Assembly: GCF_000428945.1 (NCBI RefSeq)
Contig: NZ_AUAX01000022.1
Span: 1 to 64,000 of the forward strand
Length of the DNA: 64,000 nucleotides
Direction of reading: 5' to 3'
DNA from: Hamadaea tsunoensis DSM 44101
Lineage (GTDB): Bacteria > Actinomycetota > Actinomycetes > Mycobacteriales > Micromonosporaceae
Shown: piece by piece, positions 6,612 to 14,611 of the stretch
Layout of the letters: each line of letters opens with the position of its first letter
Position numbering within the stretch: position 1 is the stretch's first letter
The notes under the pieces: generated by a model
Databases searched by the model: none
The model's input: the letters and a program-made list of their open reading frames with translations, nothing else
What the model was told of the DNA's origin: nothing
Position numbers and translations under genes: made by a program

Positions 6612-6650
6612 GGGCCGTCGCCGGGCCGTCAGGGCCGTCATTGGGCCGTC
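6612..6650. repeat. Four copies of GGGCCGTC upstream of the metal exporter
   Basis: GGGCCGTC occurs at 6612-6619, 6623-6630, 6632-6639 and 6643-6650, with start-to-start steps of 11, 9 and 11 bp, i.e. about one helical turn each. It lies in the 297-bp gene-free gap before the CDF gene. Helically phased repeats could bind a regulator cooperatively, but a simple slippage repeat is equally possible. Confidence 0.5.
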
Positions 6651-6750
6651 AAAAGAGGGCCAATGACGACCATCAACGACAATCGTCGCGGACGATCGAT
6701 GCAGCTCAGATGGACCCACGCGACGGTGAACATGGCCGGAAGAGTTTCCG

Positions 6751-6773
6751 CACTTGAAAGCCATGTTCAAGTG
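6751..6773. promoter_or_regulatory. Palindromic operator candidate before the CDF exporter
   Basis: CACTTGAA-agccatg-TTCAAGTG is an 8-bp perfect dyad with a 7-bp spacer, 36 bp upstream of the exporter start. It overlaps a second dyad, GAACATGGC (6728-6736) with GCCATGTTC (6760-6768). Compact AT-rich dyads of this kind are usual targets of ArsR-, MerR- or Zur-type metal sensors. No regulator gene is adjacent, so the binder is unknown. Confidence 0.5.
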
Positions 6774-6808
6774 GCATTTCCCGCCCCTCCGCGCCACCAT
6801 GGGCTGCG

Positions 6809-7792
6809 ATGGACAAGCATGAGCACGCCCACGGCCATGGCGAGCCCCACGGCCACTCCCATGGCGTGAACGCCGACGCCGACCGCCGGTGGCTGTCGAT
6901 CGCCCTTGCCCTGATCCTCGGGTTCATGGCCGTCGAGGTCGTCATCGGCCTGGTCGCGCATTCGCTCGCGCTGCTCTCCGACGCGGCCCACATGCTCACC
7001 GACGCCGCCTCGATCGTGCTGGCGCTCATCGCCGTACGCCTCGCGGCCCGACCCGCTCGCGGTACCTATACGTATGGCCTGAAACGCGCCGAGATTCTGT
7101 CGGCCCAGGCCAACGGGTTGACGCTGCTGCTGCTGGCGGCGTGGCTGGCGTACGAGGCGGTGAAGCGGCTGCTCAACCCGCCCGAGGTGGCCGGCGGGTG
7201 GGTGCTGGTCACGGCGATCGCCGGGATCGGGGTCAATGTGGCGGCCGCGTGGGCGTTGAGCAAGGCCAACCGGGCGAGTCTCAACATCCAGGGCGCGTTC
7301 CAGCATGTTCTGAACGATCTGTATGCCTTCATCGCCACCGCGGTCGCCGGCGCGATCATGCTGCTCACCGGGTTCAGCCGGGCGGACGCGCTGGCGTCCC
7401 TGGTCGTGGTGGTGCTCATGGTGAAGGCGGGGCTCGGGTTGCTGCGCGACTCCGGGCGGATCCTGCTGGAGGCGGCGCCGGCCGGGATCGACCCCGATCA
7501 TATCGGCGACGACCTGCTCCGCCAGCCGGACGTGGTCGAGGTGCACGACCTGCACGTATGGGTGATCACGTCGCAGCAGCCCGCGTTGTCCGCGCACGTG
7601 CTGGTGCAGCCGGCGGCGGACTGCCACGCCGTGCGGGTGCAGCTGCAGGAGGTCCTGGCCAGGGACTACGACCTCACGCACACGACGCTCCAGGTGGACC
7701 ACGTCGGTGAGGAACTGCTGCAGATCCCCTCCGGCGACCACTGCGCCGACTCGCACGGCCCGGTCCACCGCGGCCACGACCACCAGCACTGA
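6809..7792 (+). CDS. Cation diffusion facilitator metal efflux transporter (CzcD/ZitB type)
   Basis: The 327-residue protein has a His-rich N-terminus (HEHAHGHGEPHGHSHG), six predicted membrane helices, and the CDF signature in helix 2 and the following loop (LLSDAAHMLTDAASIVLALI), in which the Asp and His residues form the transport metal site. The region around GTYTYGLKRAEILSAQANG is the conserved cytoplasmic loop. The C-terminal domain (DDLLRQPDVVEVHDLHVWVI) is the usual ferredoxin-like metal-sensing domain, and the protein ends in a second His-rich tail (HRGHDHQH). It should export Zn2+, possibly Co2+, Cd2+ or Ni2+, by proton exchange at the cytoplasmic membrane. It is monocistronic. Confidence 0.93.
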   Translation: MDKHEHAHGHGEPHGHSHGVNADADRRWLSIALALILGFMAVEVVIGLVAHSLALLSDAAHMLTDAASIVLALIAVRLAARPARGTYTYGLKRAEILSAQANGLTLLLLAAWLAYEAVKRLLNPPEVAGGWVLVTAIAGIGVNVAAAWALSKANRASLNIQGAFQHVLNDLYAFIATAVAGAIMLLTGFSRADALASLVVVVLMVKAGLGLLRDSGRILLEAAPAGIDPDHIGDDLLRQPDVVEVHDLHVWVITSQQPALSAHVLVQPAADCHAVRVQLQEVLARDYDLTHTTLQVDHVGEELLQIPSGDHCADSHGPVHRGHDHQH

Positions 7793-7807
7793 TAACGACC
7801 GCCGGCA

Positions 7808-10732
7808 CTAATAGGGCATCGTGTCCGCCAGGCGCTCGCGTACCTTCTCCTGCCAGGCGCCCGCGGGGATCTCCGCGAAGAGCTCGCCCGCTGCGGCCAG
7901 CCGCTCCGCGCCCATCTCTCCGCGGCGGCGGTCGAGGTCGAGCTCGCCGAGCGCCTGCAGGGCCCGCGCGGCGACGAACTTCTCGCCGGTACGCCGAGCC
8001 AGCCCCAGCGCCGCCGCATAGCACCGGCCGGCCTGGTCCGGACGGTTCTCGGCGTGCTCGACGCGGCCGAGTCCGAGCAGCGCGTACGCCTCGCCGACCC
8101 GGTCGCCGCAGTGCCGGACGATCCGCAGGGCGGAGGTGAACATCTCGCCGGCCTCGGTGTACTCGGAGCGGGTGAGGCACACCTCGCCCATCCGGTGCAG
8201 CACCTGGGCCTCGACGCGGCGGCTGCCCACGCTGCGGCACAGGGAGAGGGCCTCGCCGAGCAGGTCGCGCGCGTCCTCGACGTGGTTGTCCGCCAGCAGC
8301 AGGCCGGCCACGTTGACCAGGACGTGGGCCTGCCCGATCAGGTCGCCGGCCTGCTGCAGACCGGCCAGCGCCTCGTCGTACCGGGCCCGGGCCTGACGGG
8401 TGCGGCCCTTGATCCGGTCCAGGTACGCGAGATTGCGCAGCACCAGCGCCCGGCCGTGCCCGTCGGCGCAGGCGGTGAACAGGTCCAGCGCCTGGTGCAG
8501 CAGGGATTCCGCGTCGTCGGTGCGGCTTTCGAAGAGCTCGACCGCGCCGAGGGTGGCGAGCATGGCCGCCTGGCCGCGTACGTTGGCGGTGGCGGTGCAG
8601 CAGTCCAGGGCCGTCTGGGCCGTCTCGCGCCACGCCCGGTGGTAGGAGCGGGCCTCGAACAACGTGACCGACGTCAGGGCCAGGTCCCAGCAGAGCTCGT
8701 CCCAGCCGAGGGCGGCGGTCTGGCGTACGGCGGCGTGCAGGGTGGCTCGTTCGGCCGCGAGCCAGCCGAGCGGGTCGGCCCGGACGTCGTCGGCGAGGCC
8801 GCCGGGGACCGGCCAGCGGGCGGCGGAGCCGTGCAGGATCGTGAAGTCGCCGCCGTACTCGGCCCGGTGCGCGGTCTCGGCCAGGCTCAGCATGGCCCCG
8901 AACAGGCGTTGCTGGGCGGCCTCGGCCTGCTGCGGCGTCTCCTCCTGGGCGAGGCGCTCGCGGGCGAAGACGCGTACCAGCTCGGGGTGTCCATAGCGGA
9001 CGGTCGTCGCGGACGGGCGGGTGACCGCGGTCAGCATCTGCGCTTCGACCAGCCGCTCGCAGATCTCCTCGGCCTCCTCGGGGCCGACGTCCAGCAGCGC
9101 GGCGGCGGCCCAGGGCGCGCAGTCGGGCGCCTCCAGCAGGGTCAGCCGGCGCAGCAGCCGCCGTTCGGCCGGGGCCAGCATGTCGTAGGTGATCGTCATG
9201 CTGGCGCGTACGCCCATCTCGCCGTGCTCGAGCTCGTCGAGCCGGCGGGTCTCGTCGCGCAGCCGGCCGGCGAGCCTGGTGAGCGTCCAGTGTGGACGGG
9301 CGGCGAGCCGGGCGCCCGCGATGCGCAGGGCCAGGGGGAGCCGGCCGCAGAGGTCGGCGATGGCGAGGGCCTGGTCGGGGTCGGCCGCGACGCGCTCGGC
9401 GCCCGCGGCGTCGGCGAGCAGGGCGAGGCTGCCGGCCGCGTCGAGGACACCGAGGTCCACCCGGTCGGCCGCGTCCACGCCGGTGAGCCGGGCCCGGCTG
9501 GTGAGCAGGACGGCGCTGGAGTCGGTGCCCGGCAGCAGCGGGCGGACCTGGGCCTCGCTCGCGGCGTCGTCGAGCACGATGAGGACGCGGCGGTCGGCCA
9601 GCCGGCTGCGGTACATCTCGGCGCGCTCGTCGGCGCCGGTCGGGACGGCCGCCTCGCTGCCGCACAGGGCGCGCAGGAACCGGCCGAGGATCTCCGCGGG
9701 CGGGTGCGGACGCGGTCCGCTGCCACCGAGGCCGGCGTACAGCTGGCCGTCGGGGAACTGCTCGGCCAGGGCGTGCGCCGCGTGCACGGCCAGTGCGGTC
9801 TTGCCGATGCCGCCCGGCCCGTGGATGGTCACCACCGGTACGCCGCGCGCAGCCTCCCCGCACAGGGCTCGGCGGATCTGCAGCAGGCTGTCGGTACGCC
9901 CCACGAATCCGGGTACGTCGGCCGGCAACTGGTGCGGCATGGGCGCGCGGGCGGGCGGGGCAGGGCGCGGGGGAGCGGCGTACCCGGCGAGTTCGGTGGA
10001 GCCGACGAGGATCGCGTGTTCGAGCCGGCGCAGTTCCGCGCCCGGTTCGAGGCCCAGCTCGTCGGAGAGGGTCCGGCGCGCCCGCCGGTACGCCTGCAGC
10101 GCCTCGCTCTGCCGTCCGGAGCGGTAGAGGGCGAGCATGAGGTGCGCGTACAGCCGCTCGCGCAGCGGGTATTCCTCGATGAGGGCCATCAGCTCGCCGA
10201 TGAGATCGTCGTGCCGGCCGAGGGCGAGGTCGAGGTTGATGCGCTCCTCGGTGACGGTCAGCCGCCGGTCGTTGAGGGCGCGCGCGCCGGCCTGCACGAG
10301 CCGGCCGGTGAGCCCGGCCAGCGCTGGACCCCGCCACAGGGCCAGCGCCCGGCGGAGTTCCGCGGCCGCCTCCGCCGTACGCCCCTGGGCGCCGAGGTTC
10401 TTGGCCGCGGCGACGTGCTCGGCGAAGACGTCCGCGTCGAGCCCGCCCGGCCCGACCCGCAGGAGGTAGCCGGGCGCGCGGGTCTCGATGACGTCGGCGG
10501 CCCCGCAGGCGGCGAAGGCCCGCCGCAACAGGGAGATGCACATCTGGAGCTGGGCTCGCGCGGTCGCGGGCGGGTCGTCGTCCCACACGGCGTCGACGAG
10601 CCGCTCGACCGGGACCGCCCGGTGCGGTTCGAGCGCCAGCAGGGCGAGTACCGCCTGGTTGCGAGGGCCGCCCAGGGCGACGGTCCGGTCGTTCACGCGC
10701 GCGGTCAACGGCCCTAGGATCCGCAGCTCCAT
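7808..10732 (-). CDS. AfsR/SARP-family transcriptional regulator with NB-ARC and TPR domains
   Basis: The 974-residue protein has an OmpR-like SARP DNA-binding domain (residues 1-95), a bacterial transcriptional activation domain (about 100-245), an NB-ARC ATPase with Walker A GPGGIGKT at 305-312 and Walker B RRVLIVLDDA at 381-390, and a C-terminal TPR array (about 600-960). This is the full AfsR architecture; such regulators switch on secondary metabolism or development genes, with the STAND ATPase acting as a molecular switch. No biosynthetic cluster lies beside it, so its target is probably elsewhere. Its 5' region (10733-10981) is strikingly AT-richer than its surroundings. ATG 10732 is preceded by a G-run that can serve as ribosome site. 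Confidence 0.93.
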   Translation of the reverse strand: MELRILGPLTARVNDRTVALGGPRNQAVLALLALEPHRAVPVERLVDAVWDDDPPATARAQLQMCISLLRRAFAACGAADVIETRAPGYLLRVGPGGLDADVFAEHVAAAKNLGAQGRTAEAAAELRRALALWRGPALAGLTGRLVQAGARALNDRRLTVTEERINLDLALGRHDDLIGELMALIEEYPLRERLYAHLMLALYRSGRQSEALQAYRRARRTLSDELGLEPGAELRRLEHAILVGSTELAGYAAPPRPAPPARAPMPHQLPADVPGFVGRTDSLLQIRRALCGEAARGVPVVTIHGPGGIGKTALAVHAAHALAEQFPDGQLYAGLGGSGPRPHPPAEILGRFLRALCGSEAAVPTGADERAEMYRSRLADRRVLIVLDDAASEAQVRPLLPGTDSSAVLLTSRARLTGVDAADRVDLGVLDAAGSLALLADAAGAERVAADPDQALAIADLCGRLPLALRIAGARLAARPHWTLTRLAGRLRDETRRLDELEHGEMGVRASMTITYDMLAPAERRLLRRLTLLEAPDCAPWAAAALLDVGPEEAEEICERLVEAQMLTAVTRPSATTVRYGHPELVRVFARERLAQEETPQQAEAAQQRLFGAMLSLAETAHRAEYGGDFTILHGSAARWPVPGGLADDVRADPLGWLAAERATLHAAVRQTAALGWDELCWDLALTSVTLFEARSYHRAWRETAQTALDCCTATANVRGQAAMLATLGAVELFESRTDDAESLLHQALDLFTACADGHGRALVLRNLAYLDRIKGRTRQARARYDEALAGLQQAGDLIGQAHVLVNVAGLLLADNHVEDARDLLGEALSLCRSVGSRRVEAQVLHRMGEVCLTRSEYTEAGEMFTSALRIVRHCGDRVGEAYALLGLGRVEHAENRPDQAGRCYAAALGLARRTGEKFVAARALQALGELDLDRRRGEMGAERLAAAGELFAEIPAGAWQEKVRERLADTMPY

Positions 10733-10981
10733 ATGTGTCGCCCCCCATAGCTGGCCGGTGGCCCACGCGCGGTCGGGGGAGCGGACGTGGGTGGTCCGCC
10801 GTTGGACAGGTTGAAATATTTGCAGTAATGAACCTGAGCTGGCAGCGCTGTTCGTGCCGTACCTCCCCGACGTTCGTCCGATAGCCTACTAAGCCGCACG
10901 CGGGGGTCAAGCAATCCATAAAGTTTCCTTGCAGATCACACTTGGCCGATTTCTGCCCCGGTTTCGCCTGTGGGTGCGGGC

Positions 10982-11782
10982 TCAGACGTCGCGTCGACGC
11001 AAGGTGATCAGAGCGAGCGCGAGCGCCGCGATCGGCCACGCGGCGTACACGACCCAGGAGCCGAGAAGCGTCGGGGGATAGAAGACGCCCGGGCGTGTCA
11101 CCGCCGGCCAGATGTCCGCGAGCCGCTGCCAGGCGCTCACGATCATCGTGTGCCGGATGTCCGCCTTCCACAACTTGTCGTCGCGGGTGAACTGCGGCAC
11201 GAGCAACAGGAGTACGCCGAGGAAGACCGCCGTCGTCGCCGGGTGCCGCAGAACCGTGCCGATGCCCAGCCCGGTCAGGGCGCAGACCGGCGCGAGCAGG
11301 ACGGCCGCGAGCACCGCCCGGGGTACGCCGGGATCGGTGATCGAGAGTCCGACGTGCCGGTCGGCGAGGATGGCCTGGGTGACGAAGAACGAGGTCAGCG
11401 CGATGAACGCGCCGACGAGGGTGAACACGGCCCCGACCACGGCGGCCTTGGCGAGCAGCACCGCCCGGCGGTCCGGCACGGCGGCGAAGGTCGTGCGGAT
11501 CAGGCCGGAGCTCAGCTCGCCGACGATCGACAGCGCGCCCATCGTGCTCATCGCGAAGATCATGAACAGGTACGCGTTGTTCTGGAACGCGTCGCCGAGC
11601 GCGTAGAAGTGCCGCTGCTCCTCGACGGGAAGCCGGTCGAAGAAAGTTTCATCCCAGAACGCGGCCGAGATGTTCACGTACAGGATGAGGACCGTGCAGA
11701 CGAGCAGGCCCCAGCGTGTCGAGCGCAGCGACCAGAACCTGATCCACTCGGCGACGACGAGATCGCGGAAGCGCGCCTTCAC
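10982..11782 (-). CDS. ABC-2 type exporter permease
   Basis: The 266-residue protein has a cytoplasmic N-terminus (VKARFRDLVVAEWIRFWSLRS) and six hydrophobic segments, with the ABC-2 motif region ELSSGLIRTTFAAVPDRRAVLLAK in the middle. The final helix ends in basic residues (LITLRRRDV), typical of DrrB/NodJ-like permeases. The GTG start overlaps the stop of the ATPase gene (GTGA), so the pair is an exporter unit. The cargo is not evident; a lipid, antibiotic or peptide is usual. Confidence 0.88.
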   Translation of the reverse strand: MKARFRDLVVAEWIRFWSLRSTRWGLLVCTVLILYVNISAAFWDETFFDRLPVEEQRHFYALGDAFQNNAYLFMIFAMSTMGALSIVGELSSGLIRTTFAAVPDRRAVLLAKAAVVGAVFTLVGAFIALTSFFVTQAILADRHVGLSITDPGVPRAVLAAVLLAPVCALTGLGIGTVLRHPATTAVFLGVLLLLVPQFTRDDKLWKADIRHTMIVSAWQRLADIWPAVTRPGVFYPPTLLGSWVVYAAWPIAALALALITLRRRDV

Positions 11783-12675
11783 CGGGCACCCCCGGCGGCG
11801 AACTCGGTACGGTCGGCCGTCAGGCGCATGAAGGACTCCTCCAGGGACGCGTGGCGGGGCGTCAGCTCGTGCAGGCGTACGCCGTGGGTGAAGGCCAGCT
11901 CGCCGAGCTCGTCGGCGCCGAGGCCGCGCACGGTCAGGGTGTCGCCGTCGATCGCGGGCGGCTCCGGCAGGAGAGCGGCGAATCGGGCGGCGTCGGGCGT
12001 ACGGACGAGGACCGAGGTGCCGCCGCGCCGGGCGAAGTCGGCCAGACTCTCGTCGGCGAGCAGCCGCCCCCGGCCGATGACGACCAGATGGTCGGCGGTG
12101 TTCTCCATCTCGCTCATCAGGTGACTGGAGACGAAGACCGTACGCCCCTCGGCGGCCAGGGTCCGGAACATCGTGCGTACCCACTGGACGCCTTCGGGGT
12201 CGAGGCCGTTGAACGGCTCGTCGAACAGCAGCACCGGCGGATCGCCCAGCAGCGCGGTCGCGATGCCCAGGCGCTGGCGCATGCCGAGCGAGAAGCGCCC
12301 GATCATCCGGCCGGCCGCGCTGGTCAGGCCCACCTCGGCGAGCACCTCGTCCACCCGCGTACGCCCGATGCGGTTGCTCGCGGCCAGCGCCCGCAGATGC
12401 GAGCGCGCCGACCGGCCGCCGTGCACGTCGGCGGCGTCGAGCAGGGCGCCGACGTGGTGCAGGCCGCGCGCGTGGGCCCGGAACGGCCGGCCGCCGACCG
12501 TCACCGTGCCGGAGCTCGGCGTGGCCAGGCCGAGGACCATGCGCAGCGTCGTCGACTTGCCGGCGCCGTTCGGGCCGAGGAACCCCGTGACCCGGCCGGG
12601 CCGCACGGTGCAGGTGAGGTCGTCGACCGCCGTGGTCTCGCGGTAGCGCTTCGTCAGCGCGGTCATCTCGATCAC
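11779..12675 (-). CDS. ABC exporter ATPase (DrrA-like)
   Basis: Walker A GPNGAGKST, Q-loop region, signature FSLGMRQRLGIATALL, Walker B PPVLLFDEPFNGLD and switch His in SSHLMSEM are all intact. The C-terminal extension (about 220-298) is typical of ATPases that pair with ABC-2 permeases. GTG 12675 (reading VIEMTALTKRY) aligns best with the family start; the frame stays open to 12711. It is coupled to the permease and diverges from a histidine kinase over an 83-bp promoter gap, suggesting control by that two-component system. Confidence 0.9.
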   Translation of the reverse strand: MIEMTALTKRYRETTAVDDLTCTVRPGRVTGFLGPNGAGKSTTLRMVLGLATPSSGTVTVGGRPFRAHARGLHHVGALLDAADVHGGRSARSHLRALAASNRIGRTRVDEVLAEVGLTSAAGRMIGRFSLGMRQRLGIATALLGDPPVLLFDEPFNGLDPEGVQWVRTMFRTLAAEGRTVFVSSHLMSEMENTADHLVVIGRGRLLADESLADFARRGGTSVLVRTPDAARFAALLPEPPAIDGDTLTVRGLGADELGELAFTHGVRLHELTPRHASLEESFMRLTADRTEFAAGGAR

Positions 12676-12758
12676 CGTAGGCACGATGCCGGAAGCGCGG
12701 CCGAGAAGCATCCGCCGGCGGGCGTACGCCCACGGGAGAATGCCCTGATCGCGGCGGT

Positions 12759-13919
12759 ATGGCTACGATCGGCGGCGTGGAAGAACCGCGACCGAGGCCC
12801 AGTGGGCGGGCAATGGTGATCATCGTGGCGGCCGTGGCGGCCCTCGCCGCCCTCTGGACGACCGTCGTCATGCCCGTCAACGTCGACCGCTACGTGTGGC
12901 CGGTGGCGGGCGTGGTCGCGCCCGCCCTGCTGCTGCGCCGGTTCCCGAAGACCGCCCTGACGATCATGTTGCTGGTCACCGCGTGGTTCGCGTTCAGCCT
13001 GCGCGGCTGGCAGGCCGGGTACCTGCGCGACCTGCGGTACATCACCTTCATCGTGATCGACCTCGCCATCGTCTACCTCGCCGTACGCCGGCCGCGCGTG
13101 AGCTCCGTCGTCTTCGCGGTCTCGGTGCTCGGTGTGCAGCTGGCCATCGTGTTCATCCGTCCGATCTGGACGATGGACACGGTCAACCTCGCCGTCGACG
13201 CCTTCTTCGCGCTCCTCATCGCCTGGACGATCGGCAGCCAGATCCGCCAGCGCCGGGCCCAGGCCGAGCACGACCGGGCCCGGGCGGCCGAGCGGACGAT
13301 GGCCGAGGAGCGCCAGCGCATCGCCCGCGAGGTGCACGACATGGTGGCGCACAGCATCGGCATCATCGCCATCCAGGCCGGGGTGGGGCGCCGGGTCATC
13401 GACACCCGCCCGGACGCGGCCCGCGACGCGCTCGACGTCATCGAGGCGACGAGCCGCCAGACGCTGGCCGGACTGCGGCGTACGCTCGGCACGCTCCGGC
13501 AGGCCGACGGCAGCGCCTCCCTCGATCCACTGCCCGGCCTGGCCGATCTCGACCGGCTCGCCGAGCAGACCGAGCGGGCCGGCGTACGCGTGTCCGTCGT
13601 GCGGTCCGGCGAGGCGGTCGCGGTGCCGGGGGACATCGACCTGTCGGCGTACCGGATCGTGCAGGAGGCCCTGACCAACGTCGTACGCCACGCGGGCGTC
13701 GCCGAGGCGCGGGTCGCCCTGGCCTACGGCGGGGACGCCCTGACCGTCGAGATCGTCGACGACGGCTGCGGCGGCCAGCCGGAAGGCAGCGGGTTCGGCC
13801 TGGCCGGCATGCGCGAACGGGTGGCCCTGCTCGGCGGCGAGATCGAGGCCGGCCCCCGCGACGGCAAGGGATTCCGCGTTTTCGCGAGGATCCCGTTGAG
13901 TCTGGTGACGGCATCATGA
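12759..13919 (+). CDS. NarL-family sensor histidine kinase
   Basis: The 386-residue protein has four or five membrane helices in residues 18-155, a coiled linker (RQRRAQAEHDRARAAERTM) and a HisKA_3 dimerisation domain with the phospho-acceptor His193 in ERQRIAREVHDMVAHS. A HATPase domain follows with N-box VVRHA, G1 DDGCGG and G2 GFGLAGMRERV. This is the compact DesK-like layout with little extracellular sequence, so it may sense a membrane event such as the transporter's substrate. It is coupled to the response regulator by an ATGA overlap and diverges from the ABC exporter. Confidence 0.92.
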   Translation: MATIGGVEEPRPRPSGRAMVIIVAAVAALAALWTTVVMPVNVDRYVWPVAGVVAPALLLRRFPKTALTIMLLVTAWFAFSLRGWQAGYLRDLRYITFIVIDLAIVYLAVRRPRVSSVVFAVSVLGVQLAIVFIRPIWTMDTVNLAVDAFFALLIAWTIGSQIRQRRAQAEHDRARAAERTMAEERQRIAREVHDMVAHSIGIIAIQAGVGRRVIDTRPDAARDALDVIEATSRQTLAGLRRTLGTLRQADGSASLDPLPGLADLDRLAEQTERAGVRVSVVRSGEAVAVPGDIDLSAYRIVQEALTNVVRHAGVAEARVALAYGGDALTVEIVDDGCGGQPEGSGFGLAGMRERVALLGGEIEAGPRDGKGFRVFARIPLSLVTAS

Positions 13920-14569
13920 GTGTCCGGGTGATGCTTGTGGACGATCAGCCGCTGATCCGGTCGGCGCTGCGCGTCCTGATCGAGGGCACCGAGGGGATGG
14001 ACGTCGCCGGCGAGGCCGCCTCCGGTGCCGAGGCCGTACGCCTCACCGCCGACCTGCGCCCGGACGTCGTCGTCATGGACATCCGGATGCCCGGCATGGA
14101 CGGGATCGAGGCGACCCGGCTGATCACGGCGAGCGGCGCGGCGCGCGTACTGATCCTGACGACGTTCGACGACGACGACTACGTCTACGGCGCGCTGCGG
14201 GCGGGGGCGAGCGGCTTCCTCGTCAAGGACATGGCCCTGGAGGAGATCCTCGGTGCGATCCGGGTGGTCGCGGGCGGCGACGCGCTCATCGCGCCGAGCG
14301 TGACCCGGCGGCTGATCTCCGAGTTCGCCGGCCGGCCCGCCGTGGTGCCGGCCGCCGCCCGGCCGATGGCGGACGGGGTCACCGAACGCGAACGCGAGGT
14401 GCTGACGCTGGTCGGCCAGGGGCTGTCCAACACCGAGATCGCGGCACGGCTGTTCATCAGCGTCGCGACGGCGAAGGCCCACGTCGCCCGGTTGCTGTCC
14501 AAACTGGGCGCGCGGGATCGCGTACAACTGGTGATCTTCGCTTATGAACTGGGTCTGGTGCAGCCGTAA
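13916..14569 (+). CDS. NarL/FixJ-family response regulator
   Basis: The receiver domain (1-120) has the acidic pair DD near residues 9-10, phospho-acceptor Asp55 in VVVMDIRMPG and Lys in FLVKD. The C-terminal LuxR helix-turn-helix (about 150-210) reads TEREREVLTLVGQGLSNTEI then ATAKAHVARLLSKLGARDRV. At 217 residues it is full length. Its start overlaps the kinase stop; it likely regulates the divergent ABC exporter. Confidence 0.94.
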   Translation: MSVRVMLVDDQPLIRSALRVLIEGTEGMDVAGEAASGAEAVRLTADLRPDVVVMDIRMPGMDGIEATRLITASGAARVLILTTFDDDDYVYGALRAGASGFLVKDMALEEILGAIRVVAGGDALIAPSVTRRLISEFAGRPAVVPAAARPMADGVTEREREVLTLVGQGLSNTEIAARLFISVATAKAHVARLLSKLGARDRVQLVIFAYELGLVQP

Positions 14570-14574
14570 GTGGG

Positions 14575-14606
14575 GGGCCGGGCCCCGACCCGCCGGGGCC
14601 CGGCCC
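14575..14606. terminator. GC hairpin between convergent genes
   Basis: GGGCCGGGCCCCG (14575-14587) pairs perfectly with CGGGGCCCGGCCC (14594-14606) across a 6-nt loop, squarely between the response regulator end and the substrate-binding protein end. It suits a bidirectional terminator. Confidence 0.75.
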
Positions 14607-14611
14607 GGTCG

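Noticed and set aside
7808-10732. Secondary-metabolite gene cluster around the AfsR-like regulator
   Set aside because: No PKS, NRPS, terpene or RiPP genes adjoin; neighbours are a metal exporter and an ABC exporter.
7674-11171. Very long open frames overlapping the AfsR-like gene on both strands (up to 1165 codons)
   Set aside because: They are Arg/Pro/Gly-rich shadows of a high-GC gene; only the 974-codon frame has SARP, NB-ARC and TPR motifs.
10982-12880. A 632-codon minus frame covering the ABC permease and region upstream
   Set aside because: Only its last 266 codons encode a protein-like permease; the rest is the alternative frame of the ATPase gene.
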